Origin: Lactonifactor sp. BIOML-A5
GTDB taxonomy: Bacteria; Bacillota; Clostridia; Lachnospirales; Lachnospiraceae
Assembly (NCBI RefSeq): GCF_009677585.1
Contig: NZ_WKYV01000013.1
Location: 40,854 to 104,853, forward strand
Direction of reading: 5' to 3'
Length of the DNA stretch: 64,000 bases
Shown here: positions 42,285 through 50,755 of the stretch, in pieces
Numbering within the stretch: position 1 is the first letter of the stretch
Layout of the letters: each line of letters begins with the position of its first letter
Program-made: the position numbers and the translations under genes
The notes under the pieces: model-generated
The model's database searches: none
Told to the model about the DNA's origin: nothing
What the model saw: the letters and a program-made list of their open reading frames with translations, nothing else

Positions 42285-42815
42285 ATGAACAGGACATACT
42301 TGCGCGGCGATATGTACTATGCCGATTTGGGCCGGGGAATCGGTTCCGAGCAGGAAGGTTATCGCCCGGTTCTGATTATCCAGAACAACACTGGCAACAA
42401 ATATAGCTCTACTGTTGTTGTGGCAGCAATCTCCAGTAAGGTAGATGCCAAAGCCAAGCTACCCACTCATTATCTGCTCAAAGCGGAAAACGGTCTGGAA
42501 CTCCCATCCCTTGTTTTACTGGAACAGCTTCGCACCATTGACAAACGGCGTTTGCAATCCTACATCGGCAGGCTGGACGAATATCACATCCGGCGAATCA
42601 ACCGCGCCCTTGCAGTCAGTGTGGGGCTGATCGAGGAAATTCCCAAAAACTTAATCATGTGCCTCTGCCCTGCCTGCGCCCATAATTTTTATGGCACAGG
42701 CTCTTATTATTTGCGGAGGGTCAATCCGCACCAAGCACAAAGAGATGTCTGCACCTACTGCGGACAGAATGTGGGGTATGACTATGAGGTTGTAAAGAAA
42801 GCAGATCGGAGGTGA
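42285..42815 (+). CDS. PemK/MazF-like toxin with C-terminal zinc ribbon
   Basis: 176 residues. The MazF fold is at about 1-115 (LRGDMYYADLGRGIGSEQEGYRPVLIIQNNTGNKYSSTVVVAAISSK and LLEQLRTIDKRRL). A C-terminal extension has CLCPACAHNF and VCTYCG, a four-Cys zinc ribbon. MazF enzymes cleave mRNA, but no antitoxin gene is next to it. The strong AGGAGG and ATG at 42285 make it well expressed. A role in element stability or regulation is possible. Confidence 0.85.
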   Translation: MNRTYLRGDMYYADLGRGIGSEQEGYRPVLIIQNNTGNKYSSTVVVAAISSKVDAKAKLPTHYLLKAENGLELPSLVLLEQLRTIDKRRLQSYIGRLDEYHIRRINRALAVSVGLIEEIPKNLIMCLCPACAHNFYGTGSYYLRRVNPHQAQRDVCTYCGQNVGYDYEVVKKADRR

Positions 42816-42824
42816 ACATTGAAT

Positions 42825-43061
42825 ATGGAAAAACTGATTACCCGTAAAGAGGCGGCGAAACTGTTAGGGATCAGCCTGACTACTTTGGATGAAGCCAGAA
42901 ACAGCGGATTGATTTCCTATATTCAATATGTACCCAATGGCTGCGTCTACTTTACATCTGCCGGACTCCAGGAATATGTCGCTAAATGTACCCATCGGGC
43001 AAAGCCGGTGGAGCGAAAAGATACCTACCGCAATGTGCGAGTGGGAAAAACGCACCTTTGA
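42825..43061 (+). CDS. excisionase-like helix-turn-helix protein
   Basis: 78 residues with a MerR/Xis-type helix-turn-helix (LITRKEAAKLLGISLTTLDEARNSGLISYIQYV). The ATG at 42825 is behind GGAGGTG; a TTG two codons upstream is possible. It sits just ahead of the integrase genes and probably directs excision of the ICE. Confidence 0.82.
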   Translation: MEKLITRKEAAKLLGISLTTLDEARNSGLISYIQYVPNGCVYFTSAGLQEYVAKCTHRAKPVERKDTYRNVRVGKTHL

Positions 43062-43127
43062 GGAAATAGAGCCGTTCTGATAAAACAAAGATACAGCGCT
43101 GGTACTATTTTTTCGGAGGTGAAGATC

Positions 43128-44357
43128 ATGGCAGTAAAAAGAAAGCGAATCCCTCGATACAGCAGGGTTCAGGTAAACGGCTATGAATATTACAAAACGG
43201 AGATTGAGGACACGGAGGGAAAGCGTGTTATTCTATACGGAAAGACCCGCGAGGAACTATACGAAAAAGAACTTACGGCATTGGAGCAGGTTGACAGCGC
43301 CACCTTCCGGCGCACATCCCCCACAGTGGCGGAATACTGCGAAAAGTGGCTGCTGATGCAGTCCGTCCATGTGCGCACCACTACCTTGACGGATTACACG
43401 TCCAAAGTGCGGCGTCACATTATCAAGGAACTGGGCGAGAAGCGAATGGCCGAGGTGACACTGGACGATATTCAAGTGGCCCTCGTCCCGGTTTCCAAAA
43501 AATCAGCTTCGGTCTACAAGTCGGTGGTTATTCTCTATAAGTCTATCTTTCGGGCAGCAAAAGAAAGCCATGTGATTGATAGAAACCCGACCATCTATCT
43601 CAAAGCAAAGGGCGGCGGTGTTCCGCAGGAGGAGCGTCAGGCGCTGACCGATGAACAGGCCCAGCGGCTTCTGGATGCTGTTCGGGGATTGCCGCCCTAT
43701 GTGTTCGTCATGATTGGTCTGTATGCCGGATTGCGGAGGGAAGAAATCCTGGCGCTGCAATGGGACTCTGTATATCTGGACTCCAATGCCCCCTATTTGA
43801 CAGTGCGAAGGGCGTGGCACACAGAACACAACAGGCCGGTCATCCTTACAGAGTTAAAAACAAAGGCTGCGGAGAGGAATATTCCGCTCCCAGATTGTCT
43901 GGCAGAGTGTTTGAGAGAGGCGAAGAAACAATCGACCTCAGACTATGTGGTTGCCAATCAGGACGGCGATCCGCTGTCCTACACACAGTTCAAACGCCTG
44001 TGGCAGTATATTGTGACCAGAACAGCAAAGCCGCGAAAGGCTCGCAAACTGGTGGACGGAAAATATGTGAATTATATGCTTTATCCCAAGCTGGGGGAAA
44101 AGGCCCGGAACAATGGTCATGTGGTTTATAGTCTGGATTTTGATGTCACCCCGCATCAGCTGCGGCACACCTACATCACCAATCTGATCCATTCCTCGGT
44201 TGATCCCAAGACGGTTCAATATCTGGCCGGACATGAGAGCAGCAAAATCACGATGGACATTTATGCGAAGGTCAAATACAACCGTCCCGACGAATTGGCA
44301 GGAGTTTTGAACGGCGCATTTGCCGTATGGGATAACGAATATGGGATCGCACAGTAA
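43128..44357 (+). CDS. int: tyrosine integrase 1
   Basis: 409 residues; ATG behind GGAGG. An N-terminal AP2-like domain is followed by a SAM-like core-binding domain (EYCEKWLLMQSVHVRTTTLTDYTSKVRRHIIKELG). The catalytic domain has Arg203 (AGLRREE), His343 and Arg346 (HQLRHTYITNL) and Tyr379 (MDIYAKV), so all residues of the tetrad are present. A 35-bp stretch (43329-43363) is identical to integrase 2. Confidence 0.93.
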   Translation: MAVKRKRIPRYSRVQVNGYEYYKTEIEDTEGKRVILYGKTREELYEKELTALEQVDSATFRRTSPTVAEYCEKWLLMQSVHVRTTTLTDYTSKVRRHIIKELGEKRMAEVTLDDIQVALVPVSKKSASVYKSVVILYKSIFRAAKESHVIDRNPTIYLKAKGGGVPQEERQALTDEQAQRLLDAVRGLPPYVFVMIGLYAGLRREEILALQWDSVYLDSNAPYLTVRRAWHTEHNRPVILTELKTKAAERNIPLPDCLAECLREAKKQSTSDYVVANQDGDPLSYTQFKRLWQYIVTRTAKPRKARKLVDGKYVNYMLYPKLGEKARNNGHVVYSLDFDVTPHQLRHTYITNLIHSSVDPKTVQYLAGHESSKITMDIYAKVKYNRPDELAGVLNGAFAVWDNEYGIAQ

Positions 44358-44498
44358 AATAAGAAGCAGCGGCAAGGGCGAGGAGTTTTCCTCGCCCTTT
44401 GCGTTTCCTCTGATCGCACCTTTGAGGGTACTGCTGATTTCTGATAAAAGTAGAGATGGGGGGCGACCTACATATTATATTAGAAAGGAAATGATGAT

Positions 44499-45698
44499 AT
44501 GGCAAAGAAAAAAGAGTGTATTCCGAAGTACGGAACTGTTGTACGGCGAGGGATTCAATATTACCGGACACGAATCACAGATGCCGATGGGAAAAGAGTG
44601 GACTTATATGCTGAAACCTGTGAGGAGTTATACCAAAAGGAACAGGAAGCGCGTCGGCAAGTGGAAGAAGCCATATTCCGCAAAGAACACCCTACGGTTG
44701 CGGAATACTGCGAAAAGTGGCTGCTGATGCAGTCGGCAAAGATTTCAGCGGCCACCTTAAGAGGCTACACGATGAGTATGAACAAGTACATAGTCGAGCC
44801 GTTGGGTGCTATGTATCTGTCAGATGTGACAGCAGATGATATTCGGCTGGCGCTGATCCCGCTTACCACAAAGTCAGCGGGGCTTTACAGCACCGTGAAT
44901 ATGCTCATCAAGTGCGTATTCTATTCAGCAGAGCGCAGCCAACTACTCGACTATAATCCCTGTGTGGGGATCTCAGCGAAAGGAGGAAAGCAGGGAAAGA
45001 AAAAGGAAGCCTTGACGGATGAGCAAACAAAGTTGCTCCTGGATACCATTAAAGGGCTTCCACCATATACATTTATTATGATCGCTCTATACTCCGGTCT
45101 GCGGCGGGAGGAAATCCTGGGACTTCAATGGGACTGCGTATTTCTGGACGTTCCCACACCGTATATCTCTGTGCGAAGGGCGTGGCGTTCGGAACATAAC
45201 CGCCCCGTGGTTTCCACGACCTTGAAAACCAAAGCCGCCCTCAGGGATGTTCCTATTCCCGGATGCCTGGTTGATTGTCTGCGAAAGGTCAAAGAAACCA
45301 CCATATCTGAGTATGTGATTGCGGATCGGGCTGGCCAACCGCTTTCCTACTCCCAGTTTCAGCGGGTTTGGAAGTATGTAACCGTTCGCTCGACAAAACC
45401 TCACAGCTACTATAAGTATGTCAATGGCCAGTGCATCAAAACCACTGTGACCCCTACCCCGGGCAGCCACCAGAAGAACAATCCGGGGTTGGTATATGCC
45501 ATTGACTTTGATGTGACCCCACATCAGCTGCGGCACACTTACATCACTAACCTGCTGTACGCAGGCGTTGATCCAAAGACAGTCCAATACCTTGCAGGGC
45601 ATGAAAACAGCAAGACAACGATGGACATTTATGCACAGGTGAAGTATAATAAACCTGAAGAACTGGTAGGCGTAGTCAATGCCGCCTTTCGACAATAA
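44499..45698 (+). CDS. int: tyrosine integrase 2
   Basis: 399 residues, clearly homologous to integrase 1. Arg202 (SGLRREE), the HQLRHTYITNL motif and Tyr378 (MDIYAQV) are intact. It lies nearest to attR (111 bp), as the acting integrase of the rpsI site usually does. Whether both integrases are needed, or one belongs to a lost neighbour element, cannot be told from the sequence. Confidence 0.93.
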   Translation: MAKKKECIPKYGTVVRRGIQYYRTRITDADGKRVDLYAETCEELYQKEQEARRQVEEAIFRKEHPTVAEYCEKWLLMQSAKISAATLRGYTMSMNKYIVEPLGAMYLSDVTADDIRLALIPLTTKSAGLYSTVNMLIKCVFYSAERSQLLDYNPCVGISAKGGKQGKKKEALTDEQTKLLLDTIKGLPPYTFIMIALYSGLRREEILGLQWDCVFLDVPTPYISVRRAWRSEHNRPVVSTTLKTKAALRDVPIPGCLVDCLRKVKETTISEYVIADRAGQPLSYSQFQRVWKYVTVRSTKPHSYYKYVNGQCIKTTVTPTPGSHQKNNPGLVYAIDFDVTPHQLRHTYITNLLYAGVDPKTVQYLAGHENSKTTMDIYAQVKYNKPEELVGVVNAAFRQ

Positions 45699-45725
45699 AA
45701 CAGCATATTTTGTGTCCCCATTTTA

Positions 45726-45745
45726 TGATTAAAAAGTGGGGCAAC
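45726..45745 (+). repeat. right-end arm-type repeat
   Basis: TGATTAAAAAGTGGGGCAAC, same orientation and nearly same sequence as the left-end repeats at 1635 and 1675, 64 bp before attR. Confidence 0.55.
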
Positions 45746-45808
45746 ATTTTGGGCGAGGGCCTGAAAAGCCCGGAATACCAAGGAAAATCGGGTGAAAGAA
45801 AGGTTTAA

Positions 45809-45858
45809 TACGGTCTCAAAGCGGCTCGTCGTGCACCCCAGTTCTCTAAGAGATAATC
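45809..45858 (+). other. attR with displaced 3' end of rpsI
   Basis: This fragment encodes [15 protein letters not shown] and a stop, identical in protein to the end of the expressed rpsI, with host-like codons (TCT AAG AGA). It has no start and no promoter, so it is the original host 3' end separated by insertion. It defines the right end of the ICE. Confidence 0.9.
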
Positions 45859-45902
45859 TTTGGACAACTTTATATGTTTATCAGCATCTATGTATGCTAT
45901 AT

Positions 45903-45936
45903 AACCTCCCAGGATATTTATTCTGGGAGGTTTTTG
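45903..45936 (+). terminator. original host rpsI terminator
   Basis: CCTCCCAG (45905-45912) and CTGGGAGG (45923-45930) around an AT loop, then TTTTT. It follows the displaced rpsI end by about 45 bp and is left without a gene. Confidence 0.85.
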
Positions 45937-46005
45937 TAATTTCAGCATATTAATAGTTTTCTTTTCAGAGTTTTATATTGCATTCAAAGCCCGAGTATAT
46001 TTGAT

Positions 46006-46044
46006 AAAAAAGGAGATGCCCTATAGACAGGGCACCTCCTTTTT
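46006..46044 (-). terminator. terminator of the ald-nhaC operon
   Basis: AAAAAGGAG-TGCCCT and AGGGCACCTCCTTTTT form a strong hairpin, 9 bp past the stop of the NhaC gene on the minus strand. Confidence 0.8.
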
Positions 46045-46052
46045 AAAAACTG

Positions 46053-47495
46053 TTAGGCAGCGCTATCATTTTTTAAGAGTTCTGCCTGCTCTTCCGGTGT
46101 TAGATAGATAATTCCTTTTTTCAGCAGACTTATGACAATTACCATAATCGGTGGAATGTAAAGCAGGAACGCAAAGGGGGCATATTTCAGTACAGGTATT
46201 CCCAGCATCCCCAGCATGGTAATCCCACAGGTGTTCCAAGGAATTAAGGGTGATGTTATGGCACAGCTTTCTGCAAGACATCTGGATAGATTAAGAGGGG
46301 AAAGGCCTCTCCTTATAAACTTTTCACGCAGCATGTTTCCTGTCATAACAGCTGATACATAATTATCCACAGCAATAATATTTAGTATAAAACCACACAG
46401 TGCTGTTGAAATCATAATTCCGGATGGGGAGTTCACCCTGCCCAGGAGCTTTTCAACCAAAACATGAAGAATGCGTGTTACATCTATTACACCGCCATAA
46501 GCGCTGACACAGAGGATAAGAGAGGTGATATACATCATGGAATCCATACCGCCTCTGGTGACCAGGCTGTCCACAATTTCACTTCCCGTATCCCCGCTGT
46601 AGCCATAGAGAAGTACGGTTAGAGTATCATGTAGATTTGCACCCTGCACAATCATTGCACACAGTGAACCCACGACTGCCATCAGTAAGATGCCCGGTAT
46701 TGCCGGAATCTTGAGGGCAATCATTAAAAATACCATCAGTACAGGGAGAATCAGGAGCGGGTGGATTACAAAAGAGTCATGAAGCGTCTCCGTTATCTCT
46801 GCAATGGAGGACATTCCTCCGGTACTGCGGGGGGCATAAATCCGGCTGCATATAAAACACATTAGAAGCGCAAGCAAGAAAGAAGGTATCGTATATTTGA
46901 ATACGTTTTTACAGTGTTCAAATAGATTAACCCGGGCAATGGCACAATGCAGGTTCGGAGTATCAGAGAGTGGCGACAGCTTGTCACCGAAATACCCCGC
47001 ACCGATGACAATTCCTGCTGTCAGAGGCAAAGGAATCCCCATTCCTTCACTGATACCAATGGCGGCAACCCCAAGTGTTCCGATCATGGTCCAGGAACTT
47101 CCCGTGGCTATGGAACACAGCGAACCTACCAGGAAAATAGCTACCAGGAAGACCTGGGGATGAATCATCTGCAGTCCGTAATAAACCAGGGAGGGAACAA
47201 TACCGCCCTGGATCCAGGAACCGATTACCATGCCCACCATAATGAGGATTAGTACCGCCTGCATGACAGAAGCAATTGACTTTAGTATAGAATTTTCCAG
47301 TTCCTGCCAGGTATATCCCATCCGTATTGCTATCAGCGCAGTGAGAGCAGCTACAACAATAAATGGAATATGGACATCAATTCCAAGCACTGCTACACTG
47401 TATACAAGAACTCCAATTAGAATAACCATTGCGAGAATAATTTCCCATATATAAGGCTTGCGGGGAGGCGCTTTTGGTTTGTCCCTTTTATCCAT
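46053..47495 (-). CDS. NhaC-family Na+/H+ antiporter
   Basis: 480 residues with 11-13 membrane helices and family segments SWIQGGIVPSLVYYGL, GTSWTMIGTLG-like ATGSSWTMIGTLGVAAIGIS and ESCAITSPLIPWNTCGITM. NhaC-type carriers exchange Na+ for H+ or related amino acid-linked cargo. It follows ald by 24 bp in the same direction, so an amino acid or malate/lactate-type coupling is possible. Confidence 0.88.
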   Translation of the reverse strand: MDKRDKPKAPPRKPYIWEIILAMVILIGVLVYSVAVLGIDVHIPFIVVAALTALIAIRMGYTWQELENSILKSIASVMQAVLILIMVGMVIGSWIQGGIVPSLVYYGLQMIHPQVFLVAIFLVGSLCSIATGSSWTMIGTLGVAAIGISEGMGIPLPLTAGIVIGAGYFGDKLSPLSDTPNLHCAIARVNLFEHCKNVFKYTIPSFLLALLMCFICSRIYAPRSTGGMSSIAEITETLHDSFVIHPLLILPVLMVFLMIALKIPAIPGILLMAVVGSLCAMIVQGANLHDTLTVLLYGYSGDTGSEIVDSLVTRGGMDSMMYITSLILCVSAYGGVIDVTRILHVLVEKLLGRVNSPSGIMISTALCGFILNIIAVDNYVSAVMTGNMLREKFIRRGLSPLNLSRCLAESCAITSPLIPWNTCGITMLGMLGIPVLKYAPFAFLLYIPPIMVIVISLLKKGIIYLTPEEQAELLKNDSAA

Positions 47496-47519
47496 ATACC
47501 ATGGCTCCTTTCTCCGGAA

Positions 47520-48632
47520 TTAATCCAGCATGCCGAGATTAAAAGGTGTGCATGGAAGATTGTGATTGCGGGCAACTTCATCATGGACAATTTTTCCATT
47601 TAGAGTACATACGGACTGGAACAGGGCCGGATCCTCTGCACAGGCTCTTTTCAGTCCCTTATCTGCAATAGCAAGAATATATGGGCCGGAAGCCATAAGC
47701 AGAGCTTTTGTGGCAGTCTTTGGACAGAGCGCCGGCATATTGGCCACATTGTAATGGAGGATACCCTCTTCGTAATAGGTGGGATCAAGCAAAGTTGTAT
47801 AGTGCATGGTCTCAATAATTCCATTTCCAACAATATCAATGATTACAGCATCTTTTTTCATGCCCCGAACTACTACTCGGCTGATGAGACAGGGCTGATT
47901 TGGGATGGCATAGATGGTATTCAGCAGCACATCAGTATTGGAAATTAAGTTATATACAGTACTATCCTCCCAGCAGACAACCTCTGCAGCGGGGAGCATA
48001 TAGCGCAGCTCAGCAATACGCTTCCAGTAATTTTCTACAATGGTAACCTGGAGGCCAAGACCCAAAGCTATCTCAGCTGCATTTAAGCCGGCATGTCCGC
48101 CGCCTAAAATTAATACTTTTGGGGCCGGCAGTCCGGACAGTTTTCTAAACAGAGTTCCGCTTCCGCCGTGATCTACAAGTCCGTATTTAATAGCTTCAAG
48201 CATTGCCAGAGAACCAGCAATCTCGCTCATGGGTTTAATAGTAGGACGAGTCCCGTCAGGAAGTTTAATCAGTTCCATTCCAATTCCGATAGTACCTGCG
48301 TCCAGCATGGAATGAAGCATATCGAAATCAACATCTTCTGCCAGATGGAACCATGACATGACGATCTGATCCTTTTTTAGTAGTCCATATTCCTGGGGCT
48401 TTAACTCTTTTGCTTTTACTACAAATTCAGCCTTGTCGTAGATATCTTCTATACATTCTTTGATTAAGGCGCCGGCGTTTTTGTAATCCTCGTCGGTAAA
48501 TCCCGCCTTTGTGCCTGCCTGTGTCTGTACCATAACTGTGTGGCCATGTTCCGTCAGTGTTTTACTCCACTGAGGGGTTAACGCAACTCTGGTCTCACCG
48601 GCTTTTACTTCCGTTGGGCAACCAATTATCAT
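47520..48632 (-). CDS. ald: alanine dehydrogenase
   Basis: 370 residues, normal for the family. The active-site Lys is in VVKAKELKP (about 73) and His in WFHLAED (about 95). The cofactor motif GGGHAGLNAA is at about 172-181. The enzyme reversibly deaminates L-alanine to pyruvate with NAD+. AGGAGG precedes the ATG. It is the first gene of a two-gene operon with NhaC and lies divergent from the LuxR-type regulator. Confidence 0.93.
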   Translation of the reverse strand: MIIGCPTEVKAGETRVALTPQWSKTLTEHGHTVMVQTQAGTKAGFTDEDYKNAGALIKECIEDIYDKAEFVVKAKELKPQEYGLLKKDQIVMSWFHLAEDVDFDMLHSMLDAGTIGIGMELIKLPDGTRPTIKPMSEIAGSLAMLEAIKYGLVDHGGSGTLFRKLSGLPAPKVLILGGGHAGLNAAEIALGLGLQVTIVENYWKRIAELRYMLPAAEVVCWEDSTVYNLISNTDVLLNTIYAIPNQPCLISRVVVRGMKKDAVIIDIVGNGIIETMHYTTLLDPTYYEEGILHYNVANMPALCPKTATKALLMASGPYILAIADKGLKRACAEDPALFQSVCTLNGKIVHDEVARNHNLPCTPFNLGMLD

Positions 48633-48859
48633 AATACATACCTCCTATATAATATTTTTAACATACAATGCATTGATTTTGTTAAAGTTATTGTATAATA
48701 TGAACATTGAGTTGTATATGGTACGTACTGTCCAGAAAAAGAGCAAAAGAGGATACCCCTACTCCTTTTCTGGTTCCGGTCTTCTCCGTATTGTTGCAAA
48801 ATGATATTACAGGAAGTATAATTATAAGTATTCATGAAGGATAAGGGGATGGTTTTCAC

Positions 48860-49636
48860 ATGAACAGAAACGATTTCATTCAATATAATAATATCGTTTA
48901 TTCTATTTATAGTAAGCAACAGTTTGATGAAATGAAAAATTGCGTGTTAAAGGGGATCCAGGCTTTGATTCCCTGCACCTTTGCAAGCTTTCTTACATGC
49001 AAAACTTCAGACGGATATAAAAGCCTCTGCAGTCCTGTCTGCTATCCTGAAACCTATACACCGGTAGAGCGCTTGTATCTGCAGCTGGAGCAAAACGATT
49101 TGAGTAAATGGATGTGTGATGAGTCAGAAAGTGATGTATTTCGTATAACAGATTTGCTCTCAGAAGAAGAACGCAGAAATAATATAATATATCAGAAATG
49201 CTATCTTCCCTATAATCTTAAATATTCTGTCTATTCCAACCTTGTACATAAGGGTATTCCTCTGGGTGTACTGAGCCTTTACCGGGCAAATGATATGAAT
49301 GATTTTGGAGAAAATGATATGTTTCTTTTAAAGTCGCTCTCCAAACATATCAATAGTCGTTTCTATCAGGAGCAGGCGAAGACGGATTCTATGGAGGAAA
49401 AGTCTAAGCATCGTGCAATTGCTTTTTCTTCCGAGTACGGATTAACAATGAGGGAATTAGAAATCTTCTTAGCGTTATCCTCTGAAGAGAATAATCAGAC
49501 GCTGGCTAACAGACTCTTTATCAGCGAGTCAACACTAAAAAAACACTTGCAGAGTCTTTACCGCAAAACCAATGTGAATAGAAAGCTGGAGTTGATCCAT
49601 TTAAAAGATAGCGTAACAAATCAAAAGTGCTTTTAG
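48860..49636 (+). CDS. LuxR-type regulator with GAF-like N-terminus
   Basis: 258 residues. The C-terminal helix-turn-helix (about 190-250) reads GLTMRELEIFLALSSEENNQTLANRLFISESTLKKHLQSLYRKTNVNRKLELI. The N-terminal part is GAF-like with a compact alpha/beta pattern (NLVHKGIPLGVLSLYRANDMNDFGENDMFLLKSLSKHINSRFY). It is divergent from ald, whose promoter it may regulate. Confidence 0.88.
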   Translation: MNRNDFIQYNNIVYSIYSKQQFDEMKNCVLKGIQALIPCTFASFLTCKTSDGYKSLCSPVCYPETYTPVERLYLQLEQNDLSKWMCDESESDVFRITDLLSEEERRNNIIYQKCYLPYNLKYSVYSNLVHKGIPLGVLSLYRANDMNDFGENDMFLLKSLSKHINSRFYQEQAKTDSMEEKSKHRAIAFSSEYGLTMRELEIFLALSSEENNQTLANRLFISESTLKKHLQSLYRKTNVNRKLELIHLKDSVTNQKCF

Positions 49637-49717
49637 TCCATTATTGTGATAGAATGAAGGTGCTGTCTGTTCTATGTAAGACTGGTAGGAAATAGCAAGG
49701 ATAAGGAGGACAAACGA

Positions 49718-50341
49718 TTGAACAATGGGGAACGAAGAGATCTTGGGATGGCTTATATTGCAGATGAATCCGTCATGGAGGAACAGAAGGTTTGCAGAAA
49801 AATTCTGCACAGGCTGAATACTGCAGACCCCTCAGATTTTGAAGAAATCGGAAGAATTGTAAAGGAGTTACTGGGCAAATCTGAACATGCATGCATCAAT
49901 CCCCCGTTTTATTGTGATTATGGCACTCACATTGAGGTTGGGAAAAACTTCTTCGCAAACTATAACTGCACGATTATAGATGTGGCAAAGGTGACCATTG
50001 GGGATAATTGTCAGATGGCTCCGAATGTGGCAATTTATACGGCCGGACATCCGGTGCACCCCACAGCAAGGAATACCCTGTATGAATATGGAATTGAAGT
50101 TACCATTGGGGATAATGTATGGATTGGTGGCAATACTGTTATTCTCCCCGGGGTACATATAGGAAGCAATACTGTCATTGGTGCAGGAAGTGTTGTTTCT
50201 AAGGATATTCCGGACTGGGTGGTTGCCGTGGGAAATCCCTGCAGGGTGGTTCGGAAAATCACGGAGGAAGATAAGAAGTTTTTATATAAAGACAGAGTAT
50301 TTGATGAAGAAGTCTGGGATGTGATACAAGGGCTGGAGTGA
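49718..50341 (+). CDS. sugar O-acetyltransferase (LbH family)
   Basis: 207 residues starting at TTG behind AAGGAGG. It has a left-handed beta-helix with the family's INPPFYCDYGTHIEVGKNFFANYNCTIIDVAKVTIGDNCQMAPNV and DNVWIGGNTVILPGVHIGSNTVIGAGSVVSKDIPDWVVAVGNPCRVV. It is only distantly similar to the cargo copy at 38814. Confidence 0.92.
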   Translation: MNNGERRDLGMAYIADESVMEEQKVCRKILHRLNTADPSDFEEIGRIVKELLGKSEHACINPPFYCDYGTHIEVGKNFFANYNCTIIDVAKVTIGDNCQMAPNVAIYTAGHPVHPTARNTLYEYGIEVTIGDNVWIGGNTVILPGVHIGSNTVIGAGSVVSKDIPDWVVAVGNPCRVVRKITEEDKKFLYKDRVFDEEVWDVIQGLE

Positions 50342-50387
50342 GAGGAAAGCGATCAGCAGGAAACTGATAAAGAAAGAGGCGGGAAAA

Positions 50388-50450
50388 ATGGCAGAGGATT
50401 ATAAAGAAGTATTGCAAAATACTGACCTATGCCAAGTGAACGGGAAATAA
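50388..50450 (+). CDS. 20-codon frame (uncertain)
   Basis: MAEDYKEVLQNTDLCQVNGK begins at an ATG 9 bp behind AAAGAGGCGGG, then stops just before a terminator. It could be a short peptide, or the start of a gene cut when the neighbouring island arrived. Confidence 0.25.
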   Translation: MAEDYKEVLQNTDLCQVNGK

Positions 50451-50451
50451 G

Positions 50452-50496
50452 AAAACTCTATGTGAATGGGTAAACCATTTGCATAGAGTTTTTCTT
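50452..50496 (+). terminator. terminator after the acetyltransferase gene
   Basis: AAACTCTATG and CATAGAGTTT with nested AATGG/CCATT, followed by TTTCTTTT. Confidence 0.85.
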
Positions 50497-50748
50497 TTGT
50501 TTACTGAAAATTTTACAGCGTCCGTAGGATGAGCAATCGTTACCGGAGGTGGCGATCTTGGGGGCTTGAGGGATAACTTCGTATCTTTTTCTGCAAAAGG
50601 TGTAACAGCATAGCAGCTATGCTGTTACACCTTTCTTGCTGCAATAAAAGTTATACTTAATGTCTGACAACATAAAACACTTTTTTGACTATCTTTCCTC
50701 TTGACAAAATCTACTTTTCAGGCCATAATATAACAGTGATATATAACA
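50497..50748. other. gap ahead of TetR island with a perfect hairpin
   Basis: No gene seen. AAAGGTGTAACAGCATAG (50596-50613) and CTATGCTGTTACACCTTT (50617-50634) are perfect 18-bp arms with a CAG loop, without a strong T-run after it. It may be a terminator remnant or an island border. The TetR promoter lies at 50701-50729. Confidence 0.5.
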
Positions 50749-50755
50749 GTGTTAT
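50701..50755 (+). promoter_or_regulatory. promoter and tandem operators of the TetR gene
   Basis: TTGACA at 50701-50706 and CATAAT at 50724-50729 have a 17-bp spacer. Immediately downstream, ATAACAGTGATAT (50730-50742) and ATAACAGTGTTAT (50743-50755) lie head to tail; the second is a perfect 13-bp palindrome. This is where a TetR-type repressor would bind to stop its own transcription. Confidence 0.7.

Larger units (their letters stand above)
1451..45858. mobile_element. Tn1549-family ICE inserted in rpsI (about 44.4 kb)
   Basis: Att repeats at 1451-1500 and 45809-45858 bound a region with relaxase, T4SS, partition, sigma factor, excisionase and tyrosine integrases in the order typical of Tn1549-like elements. 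No topoisomerase or primase module follows the CHAP gene, and the giant helicase is truncated, so transfer functions may be incomplete even after virD4 repair. A nested IME lies at 13565-20613 and a 10-kb cargo at 30154-40697. Confidence 0.9.

Noticed and set aside
42285-43061. Classical toxin-antitoxin pair (MazF-like with the next gene)
   Set aside because: The downstream gene is an excisionase-type helix-turn-helix ahead of the integrases, not a MazE-like antitoxin.
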